Below, piece by piece: positions 21,311 to 31,802 of a stretch of 64,000 nucleotides of DNA. The stretch spans positions 6,107,395-6,171,394 of the forward strand of contig OX336345.1 of the NCBI GenBank assembly GCA_946902875.1. The letters are read 5' to 3'. Numbering within the stretch: position 1 is the first letter of the stretch; the number at the start of each line of letters is the position of its first letter. A program made the translations under genes and the position numbers. Source of the DNA: Nematopogon swammerdamellus. Lineage: Eukaryota; Arthropoda; Insecta; Lepidoptera; Adelidae. The notes under the pieces are model-generated. The model saw only the letters and a list, made by a program, of their open reading frames with translations. It had not been told where the DNA came from and ran no database searches.

Positions 21311-22964
21311 AAAATGTGAACGAGATGTCAGGTGGTGCGGTGCCGCTTACTGCCGATCTCGATCGGGGGTGTCGTGTTGCCGCCCGCATTGTGCCCCACG
21401 ACACAACCTTCCGGTTCGGTCGGGGCGGACCCGTAGCTATTGAGAGAAACGCATTAATTGGCTCGCTACCGCAAGGTCATTCGATACCTGACAATGCGAT
21501 CCGAATTCAGTGCTTCAACAAATTCTCCCAACGCTCGAAAGTACCAACATCCGTTCGCGATTATCGGATTTGTATGAATAGAAGCATGTTAAGGTGGAGT
21601 AAAACGGCGCATGATAGCGCGGGCCCACGCGAGCCGCGCCGCCGTCCGTGTAAGAAATAAGAAATAGGAAATATTTATTTTTTCTCCTACAACATTACAT
21701 TATTTTATTTATTACATACATTGAAACATACAAAAATAACAAGGAACAATTTATAAAATTAACACACACATTTAAAAAACTAGAGAAGAGAGGGTAAGCG
21801 CGACTCGTCTTCGAACGCAAACCTATTCGTTTCATGGGCATTTTCAAAAAGTTTGTATCAATGAGAAAAGGTGATTAATTTTTATTTTATTATTTTAATT
21901 GAGTGTTTTCGGTAAATATTACTTCCTTCATATTTAAAGTTTACCCTACAGAAAGAATTATCAAAATAAGTTGGCTAAATTTGGAATAATTGTTATTTTA
22001 AAGTTGCTTGGGAAGCTAGTTCGTTCCATTGAGTTACAAAATTATGTTTAGTACAAAATAATGTAATCCACATCATGTCATATGTTGTTGAGATCCACGG
22101 CCCTTGGATCATAACAACGTGAGTCCCGAGCCGAGCCACACAACGCGCCGCTTTTCGTTCATTCACACAATCCAATGGGCGGTTTGCCACGAAGCCGCTG
22201 TGTTTAGACGGTGCGTGCGAACACAAACCGTTCCGATGATGGCGCGCGTTCTTTTTATCCGTGTCAAAAAAAAAACGAAAGCCGATGGATCTTGTGCGCG
22301 CGGCGCACCTCGTGCCGAGCGTGGTCGCGCGGCTCGCTCTATCGCGCGTTGTTTAACTGCACCTTTAGGTGTAACGCGATGCTGGGTCCGCATCTATGTC
22401 GCGCTGGAGCTCGCCTGCTCGCGCGCCGGTGGGTGCGGGTCTCAGAGTTATAATGTAGGTATAGGGCGCGCGTGCTGCATTGCAAGCATAAGCAGATACA
22501 ATATCCTATACAAACTATTGCACTTGATAAAATTGATGATGTGCGCCTTAGCTCCCCATACTAACTTTATCGAACGATTACTTCAATATAGTGTACGATA
22601 GGGTAAAAATATGAATTTATATCTACTTTTAAACCAATACCTATATATTATGTGTCTCTGTAAGAAGGAACACATTTTATTAGTAAACTATATTAATAAA
22701 CTAATTTTAAATTTAACCATATTTTAAATTTGTGCTAAGGAGATTTTTACCCTGACCTAAAATTTTCAAATTTATCTTTCGATTATTTTCGTATGAGAAC
22801 CAAGACGCACACATCATGGTCATAAAGGATACATGTCGATAATTTTATTAATGCAGAGCACTTAATTAATTATTTACCTACTAAATAAATAAGGAAACTT
22901 TCCTTTTACTTCAATTAAATTAAATAGACTTATCTAAAACTTTAGAACAACCTAAAATACATAC
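21311..22964. other. CpG-rich blocks in AT-rich DNA
   Basis: CpG-rich blocks at 21320-21650 and 22100-22460 carry open frames of 114 and 165 codons without any recognisable domain or codon-like pattern. The first block is complex and non-repetitive (GCATTAATTGGCTCGCTACC). Between and after is AT-rich DNA. Confidence 0.35.
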
Positions 22965-23290
22965 ATAGCGTAACGCCAGTTTTCATAGAGTTCGTAGCAG
23001 AGACAACGGATCTTCACGTGCCACGATCCTGACATATCTCTGCCGCCTCGTCCACTCTCATATTGTTTATTGTTTATTGTATAATTTCATCCATAGGTAG
23101 GTAACCTACTACGCTTGGATATGTCGAAAATTCCGCCAGTTCTAAATTCAATGCGAAGAAGAACTGACAAACAAACTTCGCAAGTCACAATGTTTTGTTA
23201 GTACCTTATAAGTTTTATATTATAGTAACTTACAAATAATTAATCCCATACTACCGCTCACAAGAACATTAATATTTACAGCATAAAAAT
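22965..23290. repeat. RTE-like 3' tail (-) and repeat G copy
   Basis: 22965-23055 is the antisense 3' end of the RTE-like LINE (ACATACATAGCGTAACGCC, CAACGGATCTTCACGTGCCA). 23062-23290 is repeat G (TTGTATAATTTCATCCATAG, GGATATGTCGAAAATTCCGC). Confidence 0.65.
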
Positions 23291-24159
23291 GAACACTCAA
23301 ACACTCGAACACATAAAGTATACAACACAAAAATTATATTAAGAAAAAACATTTTGAAAAATTAAAATGTATACAAAAATTTTGATGCGAATCATCCAGA
23401 CGCAGATGACACAGAAATGAACATTCGGGTGCGCTAACGCCAAGGAAAGTGTTCATACCCGTACTGACTGTTCATACTCCGATAGGCGCGCTCTATGTAT
23501 ATACGTTATTACTCTTAGGTGCGGGCGATGCGAGGCGCAGCACCCGTGTGTAGATGGATACACTTGTTGTTGAAAACATTCGTGAAGGAGACCGCGTGTG
23601 CGTTTATATTTGGGGGATGTCATACATAAGGGTGTACTTTTTGTCCCAGATCGCTTCGAATGAAAATCGATGGGAAGCTTTAAAAACGTCTACTTGCCAC
23701 GCACTAAAAATAGATGTTGGTTGGATGTAGTATGCATTAATTTTATCCTTGGGAGTTTTTACCAATTTTATTTTTTAGTTCACAAGAGCCTAAAACTCCT
23801 GGCTCTCCACATATACAAGTATGTACAGATAATTATATTAAATTCTGAACTATCTTTTTACTTTTAGATGCTGTCGGCGAATTGCTCGTGTGGCGTTTCC
23901 TATAAAAGTTTTTATTTATTTATATAAATTTTATTTTATTTTTAATATTTATTATATAATAACGTGGACAAAAATGTCGCCGTCTAATTTATTAACACGC
24001 CTGTTGAAGATCTTCAGGCAGTAGGCACCTGTTTTATTATTTTTGGTTTTATAAAATTGTTTTCAAATTTTATAAAACCAAAATCTCTGAGAAATTACGT
24101 TTCTTTGTGATGATGGGGTTCAACTGGCCGGCCCAAATACTCAAGGAAGAGAAGTGAAA
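23291..24159. other. Intergenic DNA, nothing recognised
   Basis: Mostly AT-rich. The 65-codon frame at 23670-23867 has no recognisable domain. Confidence 0.45.
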
Positions 24160-24382
24160 GTCCCTTCCCTTCTTGCCCACCAGGGTTGGTACCACCGCAC
24201 TGAATGAAAGGTCGATTGTAATGGCTATGTAAATAATTCGTGTTTTCCGGCCAACGCAGTGTAGCTGACACGACCGAAGGGAAGCACTGAAATGGCACCT
24301 AGTTCACCAAGGTGTGTATGGGCTGACATCACGGATGTTGTAGGTTATTTAGCCAACTGTGACAGTTTCCAAAAAAAAATAA
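24160..24382 (+). mobile_element. SINE-A/B, head-truncated
   Basis: Starts in the central domain (CCCTTCCCTTCTTGCCCACC) and continues through GGTACCACCGCACTGAATGA to the A-rich end CAGTTTCCAAAAAAAAA; no head, so type A versus B cannot be assigned. Confidence 0.75.
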
Positions 24383-25210
24383 TTAATTTAATTTATTATT
24401 GTTTCTTTTTCATTTTCATTTTATCAACAGCGCAATTATACACGCAGTCACGTTTTATTGAATTAGAAATGAATATCAAAAAGAAACATCTGTAGCAAGC
24501 AGCGACTAATATAACGATACTAAACAGATAGCGAGTATGTTCTTTATGCGTTCACGTTTTTTAATCTATTGTGCGCCAAATATGCTTTTATTTATATCTC
24601 GTTACCCCGGCCGGGTGGAGCACGGTGGGGTGCGGTGAGTAATAATAGGAGGGGTGCATCCGGCGGCGCGGCGTGCGTCGTCGCTCTTGACGCGCGCATG
24701 CGTAGCCTCCGTGTCGCGGCACCCGCGCCCGACTCGACGCTCTCGCGCGCCACCTAACCACACCCAAGCTGCAATCACACACATAATGTACTGTTAGCGC
24801 GCACGTTCGTGGCCTCTGCGGGCGGAGGGCGGTAGATTTTTAAACGAATATCCCTGTTTTGTCTTCGTACTTCAACCACGCAATAAAACCTTATTAGATA
24901 AATAATTTAATAGCATAAATAAAAAAGAGGTTTCGTAAATGTTGTTACTTTCAGAGATTGATTCACAACACTATACATTCCATTCTCGCTTTCCTGCCGG
25001 AGGCCACGAACGTACGCGCTGACTGTACATACAACGAATGAGCAGATTTAAGGGAAACTGAACAATAGTTAACAATAGCATTAAGTATTTATTAAATGTT
25101 TATTGCGGCGAGTTCTGTCTGCTGTTGCACTTGTGGGGCGGACTCTAGTTTTTTTACAAGAGCATACTTGGAACATTTAATATACGTAATGGAACATCAA
25201 CTGAAAGATT
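24383..25210. other. Intergenic DNA with CpG island
   Basis: 24600-24840 is CpG-rich with several overlapping shadow frames; the rest is AT-rich. No gene supported. Confidence 0.4.
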
Positions 25211-25852
25211 AGATAGATAGATAGAAAATGCATTATTGCTCCAGTAAACATTAAACAGTAACAAGTACATTAGAAAATTTGCATAAGGTGCAAAGGTGAA
25301 CTTATCCCTTACAGAGATTTCTTACAGTCAACCTTTGGATGTTGTAAGTAGGTAGTAGCAAAAGAGTTGAGCGTGAAAATTGAAGATAAAATAATAATAA
25401 CAATACATGCTGTTAAATACACACCATACATGTGTTATTACATATAAATTAATAAATATATATAATATAATATAACATACAAATAAATATAAATTACATA
25501 CTTGTCCATCCAGGTATGAAAAAAAGTAGTTTTTTGTTTTTTAGTTTTTTACTTCACATTGACGGAGATAATACAGTTTAGGTGTTTTTTGAATAAGGGA
25601 AGCAATTTACAATGTCGGATAAAGTGTGGTAGTGAATTCCACAGTCGAGCGTGGTCAAGCTGCGTGAACATAAAATTAGTTCGTATAAAAACCAGTTTTA
25701 TGAGAGGAGATTTAGATTTAGATTTAGAGAATTATTGTCATGGCTTGACCGAAGTGGTGAGAAGATAGGTTCTGAAAACGGGACGCGGAACATTATTTTT
25801 CGGCCTTCGGTATCTTGGCGGCCTCAGCAGATTTTTTTATTTTTTTTTATTT
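25211..25852. repeat. LINE 3' tail and AT-rich DNA
   Basis: 25211-25400 starts in a GATA microsatellite and carries CATTATTGCTCC and ACAGAGATTTCTTACAGTCA, matching the tails at 9285 and 58120. The frames at 25559-25911 have no recognisable domain; AGATTTAGATTTAGATTTAG occurs near 25710. Confidence 0.5.
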
Positions 25853-26232
25853 TTATGGAAACTGACCCGGCTGGCTACATCACCTACAACGTCCGTGATG
25901 TCAGCCCATAACACCGGGTGAACTAGGTGCCATGTCAGTGCTTCCCCCTTTGATCGTGCCGGCTACACTGAACTGGTCGGAAAACACAAACTATTTACAT
26001 AGCCGTTTTGACCGACGTTTCATTCAGTGCGGTGGTACCAACCCGGGCGGGTTAAACCCTACCACCAAGTAAGATTAGGAGGGAAGGGACCTACAGTTTT
26101 ACGAGGAATCCGAACCTCGGTCAGCCTCCAACGGTCAGCGGTCACCCATCCAAGTACTGACCGCACCCAGCGTTGCTTAACATTCAATAGCGACAGTTGA
26201 CTGTCTGCACCACTGAGCTATCGAGGCTGACA
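25853..26232 (-). mobile_element. SINE-A, full length
   Basis: Minus strand: head TAGCTCAGTGGTGCAGACAG; 5S-like segment GTTAAGCAACGCTGGGTGCG then GGTCAGTACTTGGATGGGTG; GGTTCGGATTCC; central domain; tail to TCCATAAAAA. One of the best copies for seeing all modules in order. Confidence 0.9.
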
Positions 26233-26327
26233 AAATGGAAATAAATTGTTTATTAAAAGGCTCTCAATTCTACTTTCTTTCTTCTCTAAAGGCTTTTAAT
26301 CTGTACATGCATTACTACAAACATAAA

Positions 26328-26565
26328 AACCGGCCAAGTGTGAGACGGATTCACGCACCGAGGGTTCCGTATCACCGCATAAAGCGGACTAGTTTTATGA
26401 TTTTGAGTTTGCACTATTAATCACACCACGTTTGATGATTGTATTACAGTTTTTACGATAGAGCAAAAACAAAACTACCTTACTAGCAGGTAGGGTTTAA
26501 CCCTCCCGGGATGGTACCGCCGCACTGAATGAAAGGCCGGTCGGGTACGGTAGGGAACTCTAAAA
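26328..26565 (+). repeat. Family E repeat carrying a SINE fragment
   Basis: AAAACCGGCCAAGTGTGAGA begins a family E copy. At about 26478-26545 it is interrupted by a SINE central-domain fragment (GTAGGGTTTAACCCTCCCGG, GCACTGAATGAAAGGCCGGT), after which TACGGTAGGGAACTCTAAAA resumes. Confidence 0.65.
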
Positions 26566-26569
26566 CATG

Positions 26570-26895
26570 TCATCTAACACACACCACACGCCGCCGTATC
26601 CCGACAATCGGGGTAACCAGAGTAATCGTCTTGCGAGTACTCTGGTAAATTACAGCACAACACCGACCACCACGTTTAGCAAATTATTCGGACAAGATAA
26701 CTATCAGGCAGCAAGTAAGGAAAGAAGGCCCACCTGCTGCATGCCTCGGTGGAAAGACCGTGCGAAGGTAAGAGGTTGCTATCCTGTTGCCCTTATGCAC
26801 GGCATCATGTCCTTATCCCTTAGTCGCCTTTTACGACATGCACAGGGAGAGATGCAGTGGGACTATTCTTATTAAGTACCGGCCCCACACAGTAA
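26570..26895 (-). mobile_element. SINE-H, near full length
   Basis: On plus it runs from ACACACCACACGCCGCCGTA through GCAAGTAAGGAAAGAAGGCC to CTTAGTCGCCTTTTACGACA and ACCGGCCCCACAC. Sense orientation is minus: head GGGGCCGGTACTT, end near TGTGTGTTA. The other good copy is 34980-35262. Which class it belongs to (SINE or LINE 3' end) is uncertain, since no Pol III boxes are obvious. Confidence 0.65.
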
Positions 26896-26927
26896 TGTAA
26901 TCTAATCAATATCTAAATCACTAAACC

Positions 26928-27150
26928 CTTACTAGGTGGTAGGCTAAAGCCGACTGGGTTGGTACCACCGTACTACATGTAAGATGGCCGCATAGCAGCC
27001 TCGGTTGTGTTCTCCTCTAGTCCAGTATAGCCAGCAATCCAGGGAAGTCTCCGGTATGGCATCTACCTTCTCGGAGGTGACATTGGCTGGTCGGAGCATG
27101 CGCTTTGGCCCCTCCGACTCAGCCACTCATACCGGATTACATAAAAAAAA
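26928..27150 (+). mobile_element. SINE-D, head-truncated
   Basis: Central domain (CTTACTAGGTGGTAGG, GGTTGGTACCACCGTACT), then the D-specific tail (GTATAGCCAGCAATCC, CCTTCTCGGAGGTGACATTG, GGAGCATGCGCTTTGGCCCC) ending GGATTACATAAAAAAAAAA. Confidence 0.75.
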
Positions 27151-27770
27151 AATCGCAGTGAAAACTATCTTTCCTGCATGCGAACTCGCCCAGCATCCCT
27201 GCCTCCGCACTTTGGGTTTCCCCCAAATAATATACCCACTAAGCACTCGCTCTTGCAGTCGACATTAACGAAGTATTGTTAAACTATCCCCGCGCGCCGC
27301 CTCCCTCCGCCGACAGACAAGTGTTGTACGTGCGTGAAGCGCGCGCATAGTGCACAGCACACTGGTGCCCACTAGCTCCCACGCCGACAAACACCGACGA
27401 ATCTGCTCCACCACACACAACTTGACGCTACCCCTAGCTCGCGTCGATCTGTTGCAACAAAACATTAATTGATTATTATCAAAACAGATAATGCAATTGT
27501 ATATTTTACCCGTCGTGCGGCGGCAGCGGTTGGACAAGTGTCGAGTCTATTGTGCACACATGTTGTGGCGACGACGCGACGAACTAGCGGTTCGCAGCCG
27601 GGGCGGCTGAGCGGTGTGGTAGCAGTGGGAATAATTCCATGTTCTCATCTATGCAGAAGTATTTTTTGAGGTTAGGTAGCTTTCTGTCTGTCTGTCTGTC
27701 AAAGCCATTGATTCCTAACCCGCTTGAGCTATCTTCTTTTAATCATAACCAATCATCAATTTTCTGTCTA
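27151..27770. other. CpG-rich DNA
   Basis: 27280-27620 is CpG-containing and has open frames on both strands without recognisable domains; GTCTGTCTGTCTGTC occurs at about 27685. No gene supported. Confidence 0.4.
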
Positions 27771-27771
27771 G

Positions 27772-27990
27772 ATCTCTAACTCTACTTCTCTTCTCTATTC
27801 ATCTCTTTTCTTTTTCTTCTCTATGTCTTCTCTGTCTCTACCCCTAACTCTACGTCTCTTCTCTATCTAATCTCTTTTCTTTTTCTTCTCTATGTATTCT
27901 CTGTCTCTACCTCTAACTCTACTTCTCTTCTCTATCTCATCTCTTTTCTTCTTCTTCTCTATATCTTCTCTTATCTATCTCTACATATTA
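27772..27990. repeat. Polypyrimidine tandem array (about 72-77 bp unit)
   Basis: Three consecutive units of almost pure C/T/A on this strand, each with CTCTAACTCTACTTCTCTTC-like, CATCTCTTTTCTTTTTCTTC-like and TATGTCTTCTCTGTCTCTAC-like segments. The start of the frame 27892-28263 lies in it and is therefore suspect. Confidence 0.8.
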
Positions 27991-28424
27991 GAAAATTACA
28001 TTAAAGGAATTAATTTTTCGATTTCGCGCTCACTGGAGTACCTTGACGTGGTCAGCCGGTGGTTCCTACAGATTTACGCAACTCGGCCTCTGGCCTCTAC
28101 TTTGCAGGAGAACTGCACTGATCCTCGAAAACTACTCCTTAGAACTAGAGCTGATTTATTTACGTTTCCTGAATTCGCCTTGTGTTACCCAATAGATATT
28201 CACGCAATAGACGAGATTATCACATACAAAACAAATCTAAGACGTAGGTATTCTAATTTCTAGGTCAATATTCAAAAGTCGGAAAACGAGTGTAAGAATT
28301 TTTTTTTTTTAATTTTCGTTGGAATTTGAAACATATTGATCAGATTAACTGCGGACTCTACATTTACTTGGAGGACCTTTCTAAAAACTCAAGCGGAGGG
28401 TGGTCGGTGCCGTCTTTGCTTGGA
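27991..28424. other. Intergenic DNA with unknown short frame
   Basis: The tail of frame 27892-28263 (about 83 residues outside the tandem array, containing LEYLDVVSRWFLQIYATRPL) is less biased than neighbours, but I recognise no family. Possibly a transposon fragment. Confidence 0.25.
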
Positions 28425-28724
28425 CTCTTGATCTCAGGGTTCGAAATTCGAATCTGACATGCACCAATGAGTTATTTTTGAAGAAAAATTGCAACCTGCA
28501 TGCTTCACCGGAATTCGGAACCGGTGTAAAGCTGTAGGTCCGTTCCCTTGCCCCTTACTATAGGTGGCAGGCTCAAATTGTAGACGACTGGATTGATACC
28601 ACCGCACTGGACGTAAGCTTGCGGCATATCAGCCTCGGCTGTGTCTTACTCGAATCCAATATAGCCAGCAATCCAAAGGGGAGTCTCCTATATGACACCT
28701 ACCTTCTCGGAGGGGATATTTTAC
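28425..28724 (+). mobile_element. SINE-D with tRNA-like head, LINE-interrupted
   Basis: The head includes a B-box-like GGGTTCGAAATTCGAATC and ACATGCACCAATGAGTT, then GGAACCGGTGTAAAGCTGTA, the central domain and the D tail to CTACCTTCTCGGAGG. The remaining tail bases (GGTCGCAGCATGTGCTGTGG ... AATTAAAAAAAA) reappear at 28948-28999, beyond a LINE-C insertion. Confidence 0.7.
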
Positions 28725-28947
28725 AGTAAGCGCGACATGTGGCGCCGACCCACCCATAAGGTGTCTAGCGACGCCCATGGACATTCGGTCGCATGCGGGG
28801 GCTGCGAATGCCATGCCGGCGCTGACAGATGCCCATTCGCGCCCTGTCTTGAAGGACCCGAGACTATACTTGGAGGAAATATGTGGGCAGGGAGAGCATT
28901 CCATAGTTTAACGGTTCTGTGGAGGAAGGATCTGCAGAACCGATTTT
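28725..28947 (-). mobile_element. LINE-C 3' end inserted in SINE-D
   Basis: On the minus strand, the frame at 28721-29020 contains SFLHRTVKLWNALPAHIFPP, the usual end of a LINE reverse-transcriptase ORF, continuing to the end TAGACACCTTATGGGTGGGT. SINE-D sequence lies on both sides, so this is a nested insertion. The target-site duplication is not clear. Confidence 0.7.
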
Positions 28948-28999
28948 CTGGTCGCAGCATGTGCTGTGGCCCCTCTGACTCAACCCTTTGAATTAAAAA

Positions 29000-29899
29000 A
29001 AAAACAGTGAAATGACTCATCGTAGGGCCGCCTCTGGGAAGTGCCAGAAAGTATAGATAAAAACACTCATTTGTTAATCAGTCTTGTCTGTGGCTAATGC
29101 GGCGCCAGCGCTTCGTCAATAGATTAGGCAGCTTTATCTCGTAATGATTCATGGAAACTCTAAAGGCAAAGACAAAGACAAATAATTTATAGCAATTTTG
29201 CGCCTGCCTGGGTTGTACATGAGTGCTACTACAAATGCCTGGGTAGGCATGCAACACAGCACTAACACTGCTCTCTCGTGAGAGTTGCGCAATACTGAAG
29301 GAATATACAGTTATTAAATAATTTAGTTTAACCTACCACTCATACCGAATTCAATAAAAAAAAAATACACTAAATTAAATCAAAATCAATATACATTTTC
29401 GTATACATGCAATTAATTAAGTGGGCAAGAAATAAAGAATCACGTGTTTCAGCGTTTTTGCTAAATCAACCCTTAAATTAATTTTTATATAATTTGATTT
29501 CAAAATTAGATATTAGGATTTTAAATTATTTTAAAAGTAAATAATTTATTTAATATAATAAGTTAAAATAAAATACAATAAGAACTACCTAATAAACAAG
29601 TATTTAATAGGCAAGTATTTTTTTTTATGGTAAGCACGACAAATGGCGCGCGCCAGACTAACCCAGAGGTGTAGTACGCAAGTACATATGAATCAAACAT
29701 TGCTATTTTAAAAAATCTTCCACTTTATAAAAACATTCTTTCATAAGCCAGTCATATAAATTCTTTTTAAATAGTTTTAAATTAAGTTGGCTGATTTCCT
29801 CCGGAATCTTATTAAAAACGTCGCACGTGCGTGAGCCGTACCATCTAATTACCAGCTTTTATTTAGTTTTACCTGTCCCGGTGTCTGTGGTTAATCAAA
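29000..29899. other. AT-rich intergenic DNA, nothing recognised
   Basis: AT-rich with A-runs near 29350. No open frame, structural RNA or complete element is apparent. Confidence 0.5.
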
Positions 29900-30330
29900 T
29901 CTTATAAGTTAAATTTTACCCAATTCTCGGTGTTCGATTGAGCTGAAATTTTGCATACATACATAAATTGGATGACAATGCAATATAATGATGCCATAGC
30001 TGGTCTGATGATGGAGACGGAAGGTGGCCACAGGAACTCTGTAACGAAACGACACGTAACCCCATCGAGTTTCATTGGGCTCGTTCGATTTGTCTTCACA
30101 AGTACTCTGGTTCTAGATGACGATTTTGCAATCATACAATACTAATTCATAGTAAAAAAATAAAATTTAAAAACAAGGTTTTATAATATTGATAAAAATA
30201 AACTAAAAAGTTAAAAATAAATTATTTCGATTGGAAACAAACCATTTTCAAATTTTTTTAAATTTTTTTAAAAATAAAAGCTTGTTACATTTGACCGCGC
30301 AGGAGAGAAAAAGTGGTTGTAATTTGAAAA
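29900..30330 (-). repeat. Single diverged copy of the 129-bp repeat unit
   Basis: GGTCTGATGATGGAGACGGA and AACCCCATCGAGTTTCATTG at 30000-30080 are a diverged antisense form of the unit tandemly repeated at 5941-6430, indicating that unit comes from a dispersed element. The rest is AT-rich. Confidence 0.55.
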
Positions 30331-30339
30331 CTGTAATAA

Positions 30340-30636
30340 AAAACCGGCCAAGTGCGAGTCGGACTCGGGCACCGTGGTTTCCGCACCACAAAAAAAAATA
30401 TTGAAGTAAAAGCACGTTTCTTGTATGGGAACCCCTTATTTTTATTTATTTTTTCTATTTTGTATTATTTGTTGTTATATCCGCCATAATAACACATATT
30501 CTGTGAACATTTCTACGGGCTACCTATTACGGTTCAAGAGCTACAGCTCTCGGATAGACGGACGGACGAACGGACAGACAGACGGCGGCGTAGGCATAGT
30601 AATAGTCTTCCGTACGGGATACGGAAACCTAAAAAT
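30340..30636 (+). repeat. Family E dispersed repeat, complete-looking
   Basis: From AAACCGGCCAAGTGCGAGTC through TAATAACACATATTCTGTGA and GGGCTACCTATTACGGTTCA to GTACGGGATACGGAAACCTA. It contains a GACGGACGGACG microsatellite near its end. Non-coding; class uncertain. Confidence 0.8.
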
Positions 30637-30791
30637 GGAGAAAATTGCTTGTTTCCAATCGGAATAAATCTACTTTTAACTTTTTAGTTAATTTTTTTTC
30701 AATATAAAAGCTTGTTTTAAAATATTTTTTTACGTTTATTTATTTAGTAATACTTATTAATACTTAGTAGAGAAGAGAAAGACATTGCAGG

Positions 30792-31032
30792 TTAACAGTA
30801 GGTTTAAAGACTTACATAAGTCGACGTTTCGCCCGCTACGTCACGGGCTTCATCAGGAACTGCGGGAGTTCCTGGAGCCGACGTCTGGTGTCCGTTGTAC
30901 CTGGATGCATACGTTGACGTCTGGTACAACGGACACCAGACGTCGGCTCCAGGAACTCCCGCAGTTCCTGATGAAGCCCGTGACGTAGCGGGCGAAACGT
31001 CGACTTATTTAAGTCTTTAAACCTACTGTTAA
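30792..31032. mobile_element. Inverted dimer of a hammerhead-like (Penelope-type) end
   Basis: Two 110-bp arms (30792-30901 and 30923-31032) are reverse complements with one mismatch, around a 21-base loop. Each arm contains, on its own strand, CTGATGAAGCCCGTGACG and CGGGCGAAACGTC (right arm, plus strand about 30968-31001). This fits the hammerhead ribozyme core: CUGAUGA, a GCCCG/CGGGC stem II, GAAA, and GACGUC upstream for cleavage and stem III. Such motifs are known at the ends of Penelope-like elements. Stem I pairs poorly and there is one extra A before stem II, so activity is unproven. Confidence 0.6.
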
Positions 31033-31404
31033 TCCGGAAACTTAAAAATGAATATTATTAATAACAGTGTAAACTTAAAAACATTAGACATTGCAGGTAT
31101 CTAATTGACTTCGAGTTTCCCCAGTGCATGTTGTCAGCGTGGCACGGCGGCGCCCGCCGCTCGTCCTCCAATAGAATGGTATCCTTCGATAAGGTTGCGA
31201 CCCCGCCTCCGCCCCGCCCACATAACGGAAGCAGCTGCATTTCACAATAACGATTACCTCTCTACCTACCGGCTGCGCGCGCGCTCACCTCCTTGTGTCG
31301 TCGCCGCGTCGTCGCAGACTATCACGTAAATTCTCGGCGGCTTATGTCCGCCCTCAAACCACACTGTCTCCTGCTCAGAAGTGCCAGTCCAGAAAACTTA
31401 TCTT
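31033..31404. other. GC-containing intergenic DNA
   Basis: 31125-31320 is moderately CpG-rich with shadow frames on both strands. No gene supported. Confidence 0.4.
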
Positions 31405-31745
31405 TTTTTTTATAGTTAGCGCGACATGTGGCGCCGAGCCACCCTTAAGATGTCTAGCGACGCCCATGGACATTCGGCCGCATGCGGGGCTACGAATGCT
31501 ATGCCGGCCTGACAGGTGCCCATTCACGCCTCTCTTGAAGGACCCGAGCGAGACTATACTTGGGGGGAAATATGTGGGCAGGGAGAGCGTTCCAGAGTTT
31601 ACCGGTTCTGTGGAGGAAGGATCTGCAGAACCGATTAGTACGCATCTGCGGTAAGTCCAGCGTATAGGGATGCAATCCCTGCCCAGTGCGCGTTGTACGG
31701 AGGTGGAAAGGGAGCACAAGGGTGCATAAGACTTAAAATTTACCA
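31405..31745 (-). mobile_element. LINE-C 3' end
   Basis: On minus, the frames at 31375-31782 and 31499-31717 encode NRFCRSFLHRTGKLWNALPA and further C-terminal LINE sequence, then a 3' UTR ending in a poly(A) (the T-run at 31401-31412 on plus). 5'-truncated; the longest LINE-C copy in the window. Confidence 0.75.
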
Positions 31746-31802
31746 GCAACGACATGCCTATTGGAAACACACGATCGCACACAATTCGAAATGTCTTGCA
31801 AA

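Noticed and set aside
21316..21660. A 114-codon frame beginning in a CpG-rich block
   Set aside because: No homology recognised and the complexity suits non-coding conserved DNA better; undecidable here.
22104..22601. A 165-codon frame as a gene
   Set aside because: CpG-rich, no domain, no splice or start context, overlapping frames on both strands.
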